Assembly: GCF_036320965.1 (NCBI RefSeq)
Contig: NC_092239.1
Span: 5,516,820 to 5,580,819, forward strand
Direction of reading: 5' to 3'
DNA length: 64,000 bases
Origin: Panulirus ornatus
Taxonomy: Eukaryota > Arthropoda > Malacostraca > Decapoda > Palinuridae
The notes under the pieces were generated by a model, which was not told the DNA's origin, searched no databases, and saw nothing but the letters and a program-made list of their open reading frames with translations. Each line of letters opens with the position of its first letter. Position 1 is the first letter of the stretch. This document shows positions 13,762-23,024 of this stretch, piece by piece. Position numbers and translations under genes: made by a program.

Positions 13762-16700
13762 CGTTGCGATCCTGCACTCTGACAGAGATAATATGATGTT
13801 ACATTTTGGTGTTGTGTAGTCTGTGCCGTGTGCATGTCCAGGTGTCTCCCCTGTGTGTGTATCCGTACAAATAAAGGTGTCTCTCTTTTGTGTGTCCGAA
13901 CGCAGAAAGTGGTCTCTCCTGTCTCTAGCCAGAAAGAGAGTTCTTACCTGCGTGTGTCCAAACACAGAAGGGTGTTTCTTCTGTGTGTATCCAAAGAGAA
14001 AGGTGTGTTTCCAGTTAAAAGAGAGGGTCTCTTCTGTGCATATCCGTGTGTACAGTGTGTCGATCGATGTCTATTGTGTATTAAAGTGTAATAAGGTATT
14101 TTTCCTGTATATATCAAGGTGTAGTTAGGTGTCTCTCCTGAAGGTTTTCAGGTGTAGTAAGGTGTTCCTCCTGTATGTATCCAGGTGTGGGTGGGTGTTT
14201 CTGTATGTATCCAGCTTTAGTGAGGTGTTTCTCCTGTATGTATCCAGGTGTATTAGAGTGTTTGTTTCTCCTTTATTTATCCAGATGTAGTTAGGTGTTT
14301 CTCCTGTATGTATCCATGCGCAGTGAGGGTTTTCCCTCTTGTATGTAACCGTATGTAGTATACTGCTCCTCCTATACGCATGGAGACACAACTCTCGTCT
14401 GAAAATAATAATGAGCCTGACCTTGTGTGTGTATGTGTCTCCTCTTATATATCTCTAGACCTAATAATGTGTCTAAGCTTTAGTAAAGTATCTCTCTTGT
14501 GTGTATGTAGAGACAGTAGCGTCTATCTCGTGCGTGTACAGACATAGCCGGATGTCTCTTTTGTCCATGTCTGTATGTGATGGTTTCTCTCCTGTGTGTA
14601 GCCAGGCGGGGCTGGGCACCTCCTCTGTGTTATATCAAATATAATGAGACACCTCACCTCTCAGCCTGTCCACGGGAAGATGTTTCCTCCAGTCCAGATG
14701 AAGACGCGGTGTCTCTCTTGTGCTTGTCCGGAGTTAATGAGGTCTTCCCTGTGTGTGTGTCCAGGGCACGGTTGACGACGGGTCGTGGCACGTCGTAAGG
14801 GTGACACGGAGATGGAGACGAGCGCTGCTGAAGGTCGACAACCATCGACCTGTGAGGGGGAAGGCGCCCCGTGGGTCCACCTCACTCCACACCGACGGTG
14901 ACCTCTGGATAGGTAGGTCGGGTCACAGTCGCAGTCTGTGGAATATAAGTTTATATCAGGGCAGGTAGGTCATGATGGGGAGAGGGGTAAAGTGAGGAAA
15001 ACAACCTGGGGACAAATGAGTCAGATGACGTATATGTGACCTGGAGACGTATAGGGTCAGATCAGGTCACGTCATGTAGGCTATAAGTTTATCAGTTGAT
15101 CCATAAAACTGATGAGGCCATGAAGAACACTACAAGAACAAATAACAGAAGGGCAAAGATTATTTTCTTTGCATAGAATACATATGGATCAGTTCAGGCT
15201 AAGCAAAACAACAATTAAACCCATGCTACTGTCATTCAGGCCAAGTAGATAGGAAATATAAAACCATTAGTATAAAAGTTGGATCAAGTTACCCAAAACA
15301 GCAGTCTCAACCTTGTCATTCGGTCCGCCTAAGGTCGTGTCAAGAAGCAGCACTACTGTGTTAAACAGGTCGCATTTGCCCTACTGATAACGAGAATTTC
15401 AGGTCCCCTTCCGAATGCACTATAGGGGTAGTGATCTAGATGTAAACAATGACCAGGGGAACGTATTCGAACCTTACGTTTTTTTTTTTCGTACTTCATC
15501 CCCGGCTGACTTTACGTTACACGGGCCCACCTAATCTGACGCCCAAGTTCACTACAGTGGCTTACTGTCAGGGCTTGAGTACACACGGCCCCACGCGTAA
15601 CTCGAGGCATTACACAGTTGTTCCCGTTCCCAGGCTAACCTCTGGTGCTCACGACATCCCACAGTACTGCCAGCCCAGCTACCAAGCTCCCAACACATAC
15701 TGTGCGTGGGTGTGTGTGTGTGGTGTACGAAGGAGGGTAATGGAAAGACGGTTGGCAAAGGATTCCGACCGGAATTACTCGTAAGGAAAGGCGGTTGCGT
15801 TCTGGGGGTAAAAGGGAGTTGGAAAGTACAACCTGATAGACGAAATGTCAAGAGGACTGAAAATAACTTTTGTTTTCGATGGTAGTAGTAGGCATGTACC
15901 TGGCACACATCCATGTCTACACGACAACCCGTCCTCAGTTCTCGTTTTCACCGACTCCGTTTAAGAGGCTCAGAGATATATACCTCTCAGTGAGTGTTCC
16001 ACTGAAGGTGAACGGTAGGAGCCTTTCTGGGAAAAGTGAGGCAGGCAGGAGGGAGAGGAAGATGCAGATACGGTGAGGACGGGTGGAAGGGCCAGTGTAA
16101 CGCTTGTAAACAAATCCATCAGAGGCGAAAAATCCGATGCTGGCTGACAGACCATTGTGGCCAACACTCCCATGCAGAGACATCACTAAAATGGCAAGGC
16201 CAGCATCAGGGACGATGGGGGTTTTGTAGAGGCGCCGTAAAGGGAGATGGAGGGGCAGTAAACCACCGAGGAAATACAGGAACGAGGGACTGGTGAGGTA
16301 AAGATGAGAGAAGCAAAGGTGAACGAGAGGCTGAGGGAGTACAGCTCTTTGTACGGGGGTTGCAAACTGGATGAGGTCTTCGTCTGGACGAAAGTGTTTA
16401 GAAAAGCCTCTCGAATCTACTGACCTGATTATGTTCGGTGTTCCTCTGATCCTGCTAGCGAGTTCACAATACCTTCCTTAATTAACCCTCAATTGACCTT
16501 ACCACTTACATTTCAAGACTGGAACCAGTTATCTCTCAACAATAATACGAACATACGGTTCGAAGTCTCACAATTTTCGCTGAAAGACCTGGTAATTACA
16601 ACTGATTCCTCTTTGCTACAGCAGATTAACCACTGTGGGGAGAGGAGGGATTAGGGAGCTGGTGGTACCGTGGTGAAGGTTGGGGTGATAAGGGGAAGCA

Positions 16701-17097
16701 AGGGACTGATTAGAGAGGTAAGGGGACTGCAGGGAAGATGAAAGGTGGTGGAAGGAAAGTTATGTGAGGGAGAGGTAGGGGCTGCTTGACTCTGTCAATA
16801 CAACTGTGGGACCTTCACCACCTAACCCCTGCCCAACCCTTGTAAGTTATGTAGATTGGCATAAAAGTTGAGACAGAGAGAGGGCTATGCATCTGTCCCT
16901 TCCTGTCCTTGGTACGTTACTAATCTTCCTTCCTGTGTCCGGCAGGTGGCCACAGGTGGGTGCCGCCCCAGCTGGCCCCGGCCTACCACTGGGGCTTCCG
17001 GGGATGTGTGGACCGCCTGCTGGTGGACGGGCGTGAGGTGCACCTTCTTCACCACGCGGCCTCCCCGCGCCTCCAGTTCTGCCACACCCTCAGCTAA
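338..17097 (+). CDS. Agrin-like extracellular matrix protein, C-terminal part (14 exons, 5' end outside window)
   Basis: Exons 338-657, 771-907, 1186-1293, 5087-5288, 5582-5735, 7067-7174, 8516-8768, 9871-10035, 10565-10815, 11293-11374, 12225-12347, 12530-12728, 14765-14912 and 16946-17097 join without a frame break into 799 codons and TAA. Seen: LG1 (about residues 97-255), EGF-like plus Cys-rich segment (about 270-343), LG2 (about 350-535), EGF-like (about 537-564), LG3 (about 568-799). LG hallmarks are GDYLALVLIDG, PLYVGGVP and GFSGCIHSL in LG1, GDFISLNLASGFVQFR in LG2, and GLLLWAG and FRGCVDRLLVDG in LG3. A single EGF between LG2 and LG3 fits agrin or pikachurin rather than perlecan, which has two. 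Family knowledge: agrin is a secreted heparan sulfate proteoglycan of basement membranes whose LG domains bind dystroglycan and other receptors. Alternatives are pikachurin or another LG/EGF proteoglycan. The LG/EGF content is near certain; the agrin name is likely. Confidence 0.85.
771..907 (+). CDS. Exon B: LG1 core
   Basis: The acceptor is cgccgcag. The exon encodes residues 107-151 with the LG pattern LLEVEFVAHERDGLILY followed by GDYLALVLIDG. I place the donor inside GACGG/gtacat, because joining there restores the motif DGYLGARLDLGNG with the next exon. Reading on past it instead runs into Thr/Pro-rich low-complexity sequence. It ends in phase 2. Confidence 0.8.
1186..1293 (+). CDS. Exon C: LG1 continued, ambiguous donor
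   Basis: The acceptor is tccacag. The exon encodes YLGARLDLGNGQIILRSP and on to VRTYNR, the LG strand that precedes the RxxxLLQV motif of the next exon. No strong GT donor follows. Either a GC donor is used (CAG/gcatgt, exon end 1293) or a weak GT donor nine bases earlier (AAC/gtacaa, end 1284). Both keep the frame and differ by three residues. Confidence 0.7.
1294..5086 (+). other. Intron between exons C and D
   Basis: Mostly unique AT-moderate sequence with no exon I can support. It contains a single degenerate 21-bp family unit near 1440-1463, a short CT tract near 2654, a foldback repeat at 4090-4216 and a CA-rich stretch at about 4355-4422. Confidence 0.6.
4090..4216. repeat. Foldback member of the 21-bp family inside an intron
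   Basis: The left arm at 4098-4120 (gtacgacccttggatatgatggc) is inverted at about 4168-4189 (gccatcatacccaagggtcgtg) around a loop of about 47 bp. Outer sequence (cacgacgg; later ctaccgtcg) extends the symmetry imperfectly. Confidence 0.75.
5087..5288 (+). CDS. Exon D: C-terminal half of LG1
   Basis: The acceptor is cccttacag and the donor the strong gtgagt. Residues 189-255 include DALLQVGVGEAVSS, APLYVGGVPSFTP, then GFSGCIHSLKVGQRALDL, the canonical end of an LG domain with its conserved Cys. The upstream intron is 3.8 kb and contains one foldback repeat near 4.1 kb. Confidence 0.9.
5582..5735 (+). CDS. Exon E: EGF-like domain between LG1 and LG2
   Basis: The acceptor is cccaacag and the donor gtacgt. 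Residues 256-306 contain ECHLSPCAAYPCINGGTC and then GYVCDCPPSHAG, an EGF-like module whose last Cys (GTRCE) comes from the next exon. A possible N-glycosylation sequon (NVS) precedes the first Cys. The exon ends in phase 1. Confidence 0.9.
5736..7066 (+). other. Intron between exons E and F
   Basis: Holds a (CT)n tract followed by a short (AC)n run at about 6183-6243 and a short GT run near 6905. Otherwise I see no feature. Confidence 0.6.
7067..7174 (+). CDS. Exon F: end of EGF and short Cys-rich segment
   Basis: The acceptor is ccccacag and the donor gtaatg. The exon completes the EGF (GTRCELE) and adds a four-Cys segment (GEGCRRLQCPPGTTCQ, later LHC), probably a reduced second EGF-like unit. 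It is 108 nt and phase 1-1, so it could be skipped in frame, although that would remove the sixth Cys of the first EGF. Confidence 0.85.
7175..8515 (+). other. Intron between exons F and G
   Basis: Non-repetitive AT-rich sequence. A short local duplication (tatcactaggatacaactacgt-like) lies near 7290-7350. No exon or repeat family is recognised. Confidence 0.5.
8516..8768 (+). CDS. Exon G: N-terminal half of LG2
   Basis: The acceptor is cctcccccag and the donor the strong gtgagt. Residues 344-426 begin LG2: DLNGRGYLALP, VSLEVWFLARAPHGMLLY, GDFISLNLASGFVQFRIDVG. This matches the LG beta-sandwich pattern closely. It ends in phase 2 inside an N-glycosylation sequon (NLT) that is completed by the next exon. 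Local sequence is CpG-rich compared with the flanking introns. Confidence 0.92.
8769..9870 (+). other. Intron between exons G and H
   Basis: A (GT)n tract lies at about 9011-9031. The rest is unremarkable; no exon is seen. Confidence 0.5.
9871..10035 (+). CDS. Exon H: LG2 continued
   Basis: The acceptor is ccggcag and the donor gtaagt. The exon encodes GGWHRVRASWAGG, ASLQVDEDPPVTCP and NTPLYLGGF, which are the central LG motifs WHxV, LQVD and PLYxGG. It is 165 nt and phase 2-2. Confidence 0.92.
10036..10564 (+). repeat. Intron with (CT)n and a diverged repeat of ~35-60 bp
   Basis: (CT)n spans about 10076-10122. From about 10320 to 10535, variants of agctatagactgtggta recur six or so times. 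This degenerate minisatellite runs up to the pyrimidine tract of exon I. Confidence 0.65.
10565..10815 (+). CDS. Exon I: end of LG2 and the EGF before LG3
   Basis: The acceptor is ggtcctcag. The exon encodes KLWYLVNRESGILVGLDGAL, ending LG2, then PCHPNPCANGGLC and FSCRCTVMFVGRLC, one EGF-like domain with six Cys and an NFS sequon. The donor AAAA/gtctgt is weak, but it is the site that joins in frame to LG3 (CHK-SLSGVSL). Read-through would give Ser-Leu-stop five bases later, so intron retention would yield a protein lacking LG3. Confidence 0.85.
11293..11374 (+). CDS. Exon J: first strands of LG3
   Basis: The acceptor is gcccacag and the donor gtgagt. The exon encodes LSGVSLDQPIHFDGSTSVLYPGQLSLR, with the FDGxxxxxY start of an LG domain. 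It ends in phase 2, the same phase as the following exon's end, which makes exon K skippable. Confidence 0.85.
11375..12224 (+). other. Intron before the candidate cassette exon
   Basis: Unique sequence without recognised exons or repeats. It ends in a CT-rich pyrimidine tract (ctctctttctctccctccct) in front of exon K. Confidence 0.5.
12225..12347 (+). CDS. Exon K: symmetric 41-residue insert at the agrin z-like position
   Basis: The acceptor is cctccgcag and the donor gtcagg. The exon is 123 nt, phase 2-2, and is not part of the LG fold. It contains the acidic run HPDYDYLEYDEMERQLLEQ, with three Tyr among Asp/Glu (a pattern compatible with Tyr sulfation) and one NRS sequon. Skipping it joins exon J to exon L in frame with the same Arg codon and gives an LG3 of normal spacing. 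I infer a cassette exon; no transcript evidence is available here. Confidence 0.75.
12530..12728 (+). CDS. Exon L: LG3 core
   Basis: The acceptor is aaccccag, behind a poor pyrimidine tract, and the donor is gtacgt. Residues 635-700 read HGVLEVSFRADSGTGLLLW, then GDYLALALVGGVPQLALSLG. The intron before it is only 182 nt and is open in the same frame, so the start is fixed mainly by phase and by the LG alignment. Confidence 0.85.
12770..13180 (+). repeat. Degenerate short repeat in the intron between exons L and M
   Basis: Variants of a 'catacagtacag' word (tacagctaac, atacagtctg, cagtacagatgac) recur irregularly. It is an old, decayed tandem array rather than a sharp one. Confidence 0.4.
13695..13759 (+). 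repeat. (CT)n microsatellite, intronic
   Basis: About 32 uninterrupted CT units inside the exon L-M intron, just before the acceptor-like minisatellite. Confidence 0.95.
13830..14760 (+). repeat. Intronic minisatellite whose units resemble 3' splice sites
   Basis: A unit of roughly 34-40 bp, consensus ggtgtttctcctgtatgtatccag followed by a gtgtagt-like end, repeats with drift from 13.83 kb to the start of exon M at 14765. It is cleanest at 14130-14330. Each good unit holds a pyrimidine-rich stretch followed by CAG. Confidence 0.8.
14765..14912 (+). CDS. Exon M: LG3 continued
   Basis: The acceptor is gtgtgtgtccag and the donor gtaggt. The exon encodes GTVDDGSWHVVRVTRRWRRALLKVD and then STSLHTDGDLWIG, the WHxV and LWIGG motifs of LG3. 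The acceptor sits at the edge of the 0.9-kb intronic minisatellite, whose units look like acceptors themselves. Confidence 0.9.
14913..16945 (+). other. Last intron of the agrin-like gene
   Basis: Unique, moderately GC-rich sequence without a recognisable exon or repeat. Short purine-rich stretches occur at 16040-16300 and 16640-16780. Confidence 0.5.
16946..17097 (+). CDS. Exon N: last coding exon, end of LG3 and stop
   Basis: The acceptor is tccggcag. The exon encodes YHWGFRGCVDRLLVDGREV and ends with LQFCHTLS and TAA at 17095-17097. The Cys pair (RGC and QFC) is the usual C-terminal LG disulfide. The stop codon lies in a unit of the diverged minisatellite that continues into the 3' region. 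Confidence 0.9.
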
Positions 17098-17770
17098 CAT
17101 CAACCAACATACGCCCTCACCTCACTAATCCACCTTCTCAGGTCACAGGTTCATCACCCCCGGCTAGCATGTCCACACTTAGCTGTCAACGAGTCTACGC
17201 ACTCGGCAAGTACCAGCTACACGCCCCCTAGCTAACGCAAAGTTCACGTCCTCGGCTGACTGCAGGTCTCAGTGCCTGGAGCTGACGTAATTCACGTTTC
17301 AAGATGAAATCAGGTCAGAGTCCCGACTGACACCACGTCCACGCCCTCCTTCGATACCAGACTCACGCCCTTAACGGAAAGCCGGGCCAAGGCTCTAGGG
17401 CTACAACAGGTCCACACCCTCGTCTACCACCAGGTCCCCGTCCCTAACGATTACCAGGTCTGTTTCATCAGCTAAAACCTGGTGTTCACACCCGGAACTA
17501 ATACTAAGGTCCTCCGCTGCTTAAGAGCATCACATTCAGCCAAGAAAAAAATGTTCGCTCCTTCAGGTGACAGCAAGTCCACACTCTCAGCTAACAAGTT
17601 CACGCCATTCCGACAGCTATCATCGAACCCGCTCCTACGGGGTCACTCAAAAGAGTTCACGCCCTCGGCAAACAGCAAAACCACTCATTCCTTCAGCTAA
17701 CTCCATGTCCAAGCTTTGAACTGTCATCAGACCCACATACTTCTGAACCTACAAGTTCACACTGCTAATG
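17085..17770 (+). repeat. Diverged minisatellite covering the stop codon and 3' region
   Basis: The words ccacaccctcagctaac, gttcacgccctcggc and aggtccacaccctc recur about every 30 bp with heavy drift. The coding end CACACCCTCAGCTAAC is itself one unit; close copies lie near 17577-17592 (cacactctcagctaac) and 17692-17702. I see no convincing AATAAA soon after the stop; the first AATAAA I noticed is near 18769. Confidence 0.65.
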
Positions 17771-18946
17771 TATATAACACACTCCCCATATGTACATCTA
17801 CAACAACGTGGAGAAATTAATCCATTCACACTGCAACGTAATCATAGGCTTCTTCACTAATGACATGGCCGAACTCAAGAGAGGATATAGGATGGACCTG
17901 TCTGTAAACTAAGACATTCCCTGAGGTTCTTCCTCCCCCAGTGAAGGAAATATGTCTACCAGGGAATGATAAGGTCATGATACTCTTTAGTGAATCAATC
18001 AGCCACATAAGTGTCCTGGCGAGGGAGAAAATGAAGAAGGGATACAAGACATGCAGCACTCCGGAGGTATATACGTACATTGAGACAACAGCGGTGGTAA
18101 ATAGGCGAGCACCACATCATGTGATTAGGTTCCATTAAGGCAGTCATTCTAACGGAATTATGTACGGTCTTGTGCACATGAACGACACAGACTTATAGCT
18201 TTAAAAGATACGCTACGAAAATAACCCCTACCGTCCCCCATATGCCACACCAGCGTCAACGGTTCTTCTTCAAACTGGACATATCCAGTGGTTACCATTT
18301 TCCATTCCACTATTTTCTTTTTCTCTCAGCCACGCAAGTGTCCGTAGGGTTTACATCCAGTTGAAACAAAAAGTGAAGGACGATATATACACCCGTTAAA
18401 ATACCAAATATCTTAACCCATGATTCTTTTTTTTTCTTCCTTCATTTTAAGGCAAAAATTTCCCATGAGGCGACATTCCATTTTCGCCGAGCCTCCAGCG
18501 TTCGGGTTAATTGAGTTAACCTTCTGCATAAACTGGTCTGGCCGTGTTCAAATGTTTCCAAAACTAATGCTGCAGTTTTCTCACGTTTTATGTAAGGTGT
18601 AATATATAAAATTTCATTAAATTCGAAGTAAAATATCAGTAAATATTTATACATACGGTACATTTTATGTGTGTGTGTGTATCCGCGTATGTGCGTCCTT
18701 GTACGTGGCCCCCGTTATGAGCGTGTGTATACATACGTGTGTGCGTATTCTGTAGTTTGTAGGTGTACAATAAAACTGACGACTCGCTTTTCCCTTTAAC
18801 AAATTTCCACACTAGATAACGCTCACCCTCCCTCGTCTGCCAACGTGCTGCTATATCTAACACTACGCGACCCTGGGAGACTAATTGAAGTATTAGGGGG
18901 AGAGGGGGAGAACTAGCACTAAGGAACGCACGAGGGCTGTCATATA

Positions 18947-18950
<4 letters not shown>
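17771..18950. other. Intergenic or 3' UTR sequence
   Basis: Unique AT-rich sequence, with a GT/CA-rich patch at about 18668-18752 and an AATAAA at about 18769. Whether it belongs to the agrin-like transcript cannot be decided. Confidence 0.4.
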
Positions 18951-19022
<72 letters not shown>

Positions 19023-19316
19023 TCTAAGTGAAGCCACTGTACCAAAGTGGATATACACAATAATGCTATCGGTTAATGGACAGGGGATACATGTGTCGGC
19101 TACGCCTTTGTGCCAGGTGGTTCAGAGGAACACTAACGCTGGACCAATTCAATATTTTTCGGGATGATGTCAATGAGTTGACGAGTAAAAGCCTTCATAA
19201 GAGCAGAGATGTTAAACAAGGGAGGGTAATTGTGATGCTCTTATGATCAGACGAGAGCAAGAGTATAGGAGTCGTGTTTACTCTACAAAATGACAGTGAT
19301 TAGTCTTAGGACAGTG

Positions 19317-19384
<68 letters not shown>

Positions 19385-20162
19385 GGATTTAAAAGACAGT
19401 CCTCATACGAACACAGACACGATCAACGCAACAATAAGCTCCAATGAATTCCGCAAATCTAGATCCCATTAACAAAGTAAATCGATCCCCTTCGAGTCAA
19501 TTTGGCCCGTCATTCGCTTACAAGTAAAATATCAAGACTTACATGCCCATGTAATAAAAAATAACCCGGAGAAGCATCTGTGAATATCTCAAATTAAGCA
19601 GGAGCACATGAAATCAAATATTTCACAACTGAGAACCACACAGGAGTGAGCGCACTCAGAATAATCACCGGCTGCCGAACAGCTACGAGCATGTAACTCA
19701 TGCACAACGAAACAAACTCACTCCCAATACGTTCCCACCTCAACATGTTCGGCACCCACAATGTATGTGAGAGTGTGTTGCGTATGTAAAGTACATATGT
19801 TTATATAATTCTTATGTTAATTGCTAGTTGCACATACACACACACGCACATAAATTTCTTACATAATATGCATTAACCGAATACTTGTATGTAATGCATC
19901 AGGTCTTATCCGGTTGCGTTGTCTAAGTTTTTTTTCCCCCCCTTTGCACTTATAACGGAAACGATGTACGATGTCTCCTACCCTGCAGTACTCGAACCAC
20001 TATTTACCACGGCTGTTGTCTCTCTGGAATCCAGTATATAGAACTAGGGAGGCCATATATCATCTCTCAACAACTATCCGTTATCATTTGTTTGTTACAG
20101 AGTGATACGCATCTCCTCTTCTGTTCCTATATGTATCATGTGTAACTAAGGTACCTTTCAGG

Positions 20163-20226
<64 letters not shown>
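18951..20226. repeat. Three long (TA)n tracts in intergenic DNA
   Basis: (TA)n occurs at about 18951-19016, 19319-19380 and 20167-20226. The sequence between is unique and AT-rich, with no gene supported. Confidence 0.85.
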
Positions 20227-20232
<6 letters not shown>

Positions 20233-21480
20233 TTTTCTGTGTAATATTTAAGCTTTGGAGAAAAGTTAGATGCCTAGACGTTTGAAAGCGCTGTTTATAA
20301 GGATATATGAGGGTTCATTTTCCCATTGAATAATGGTCGCTATTTTGCATAGGAGATTTAGATGTTAAAAACACAGATAAAAGTTTATTCCATCCAAACA
20401 TAATCATCATCATAACGCTGTGGAAGGCCTGACCACACACACACACACACACACACACCCACACACCCCTCGCATCATACAAGCATGCTTGACTCTTCCC
20501 TAAAAAAAAAAATAATGTATAAAACAAACAAAAATAAAACGTGAGTCTGAAAGTTAGTATGTTGGGTAAAGTATTCATTTATAAATGTATATTAAATGTC
20601 ATAAGTGTTGGGGGTTTTTCTATCTTTATTTTCTTTTTTTTTTTAACTCGGAATACAAGAATGATGAAGGTAGTCGACCGGTGCAGTAGCAGCCACTTGC
20701 TCTATGTATGTCGAGAGATTTTGTTTATTGTGGTGCGAGTAAGAAACAGACGCGGCTCCAGTGTCATGTCTTACGGCACGCCTCACCTTTTTTGGGGGTG
20801 TACGCTACGAACATGGGGGAAAAAAAACCATTTTCTTTGCATATTCTGAGCCACACCCAAGGTGTTTGTGGGTCTTTAGTCTCGGGTGCCACTGATTGCC
20901 AAGAGGTCTCTGACAGGTTACGATAAAAGACGAGGAGGTCCGCAAGAAGAAGACCCCACCACCACTCACAGACACCCGAGTGTTTTAGCACGGCCAGAGA
21001 TGGTAATATACCACACTCACCAATGAGGTCTTCCATTATACATCCCGGCGTCCATGTTACACTGTGGCAGGTTGACACTCTCTCACTTTCTCTATCTTTT
21101 CCCCTCGATATTTATATAAATATCTTTCCCTTCTCCTGGAGCAAATCTGTATCTATGGAATGTGTGTCCACCAAACACTTTCTGTCATTCCCTAGTGGAA
21201 GAATGAGTAAATCAGACAACGACAATGTCCCATACACAACTCTTGCTTGTGTCACTGTATAATAAACAACACACCGTGGGTTCGGTTTTTTCACACACAC
21301 ACACACTCTCTCCTGCAGGAGTTACCACTCCGTTTTTCTTTCATTTCGACGGGAAAACACTCATCACGTTTATCGGCTTGAGCCTGTGTGGGATAGGATG
21401 AACAAATGTCTCTCTCTATCTCTATCTGTCTATCTATCTATCCTTTTATCTATCTATCTTCTCGTGTACAGTTATCATAG
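20227..21480. other. Intergenic, AT-rich
   Basis: Contains a (CA)n tract at about 20434-20458 and a run of tatc/tctatc repeats near 21415-21460. No coding signal is seen. Confidence 0.5.
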
Positions 21481-21735
21481 CTTTAACCCCTCCCTTGAAA
21501 CACGACGGTGCAAACCTTCTCCCCTTGAGCGCGACGTACGTGCGACCCCTTTTGGATACAATGGCCTCGTCCTTTTTTCCTTTTTTTTTTTCTACATCCC
21601 TATAACGCTTTTAAAAAGGTCACGGACGTCTTTAAAAAGGCCTGGCCATCATACCTGTGGGCCGCACCGTCGCCGTGCTCCAGACGTGCAGCCTCGTACT
21701 CAAGGGGCCTCGTTTCCCATCGTGCTCAGGTAGGG
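21480..21735. repeat. Foldback member of the 21-bp 'ACGGTACGACCCTTG' family
   Basis: The left half has cttgaaacacgacggtgc, ccttgagcgcgacgtacg and gatacaatggcc. The right half has ggccatcatacctgtgggcc, gcaccgtcgccgtgctcc and ctcaaggggcc. The two halves are rough reverse complements, as in the 4.1-kb copy. Confidence 0.6.
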
Positions 21736-22950
21736 GTTCATAATATTCTTAGTGCTGGGTGCTCGCCATGAGGGATGCCACATTCTTAAGAAAAAAAAAA
21801 ATTAAGAGCTCTTAGGTTATACGTATACATGAGCGCATCTGTCCAAGACCCATCCGAGCATCTGCATAGAGTTTATATCAACATAAAGTGTACAGAAAAC
21901 TATATTACCTCCATTTCATTATGTGAATAATCTTGACGTTTTGTAACCATTAAATGTGCCTTTTAGAGAATCGGATATTTCATTTTCCTCTTACGATTAC
22001 TGAGAACTGTATATGTTACAAGGTACAAGGTGACCTAATTCACGTTCCTTGTGGGTCAAGACACTGGTTCTGAACCTCCCTCCCCTTCTGTCTCTCTCAT
22101 GAAAAAGAAGCTAATCTAATTAGTATTATTATTATCATCATCATCATCATCATCATCATAACAGCAGCAGAGGCTCACATTAAAGAGGAAACAGGTACAC
22201 AAATGAATCTGTTTAGATTTCATCTCGCATTCTGAATACCGAGTTTGTGCCTCTTTATCCATACCTTCGCTACTTACGCGCCAGGTAAAACATTTGTGAT
22301 CAATAACAGTTAACTCGTGTCCTCTCCTTACATGCCCGCCCCTGTTACCGTGCAAAAATCAACACGATCACAACTCTCAAAAAAACGTACGAGGACCTTA
22401 CTGAACGAACGACGCACAACGGAGATCACTTGCGATGCCTTTTTCGAGTACTTCACCATCATCAGAGTTTACATACATGGTCTTATACACTAGCACGGAC
22501 AAGGACCCGGTGTTGGAACCCGTCCTCAACAAGCCTGGAATTGGAGGAGCCTGGAGAAGGGCCCCGAGGATGACAGGAGGAATAACACGGTCAACCTAAA
22601 GCCTCTCTCCTCAACCCGCTAAATAAACGAGGAAAAGCCGGTTCCCGTGGTCGGCCGGATGGCTACTTCGAGCGAACCAATTAAGGATCAAATAGCTCCC
22701 CGACCTACTTGACGGCAGGAAAGCAGGACCTGGGACGAGCTAAATTAAAGGAGAGTACAGGGCCGCCGCTTGCGACAGGGGAAGGGAGTCGGGGAGGATG
22801 GGGTTGGAGGGTAGGACCTTGTGGGAGGGAAGGGTGAGTCTCTTTCCTTGCCTCCTCCTGTGTCAGTCAAGAGTGTTCCGGTGAGAGTGTGGTGGCTCTT
22901 GGCTGATCGTCGGGGGTGTGTACCCTCGTGTATCGGCGGCACAAACGAGT
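21736..22950. other. Intergenic
   Basis: An (ATC)n/(ATT)n patch lies at about 22121-22160. No gene is recognised. The stretch near 22500-22540 has a tRNA-B-box-like word on the minus strand, too poor to call. Confidence 0.45.
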
Positions 22951-22952
22951 AT

Positions 22953-22956
<4 letters not shown>

Positions 22957-23021
<65 letters not shown>
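22957..23021 (+). repeat. (CT)n microsatellite
   Basis: About 32 CT units. Confidence 0.95.
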
Positions 23022-23024
<3 letters not shown>

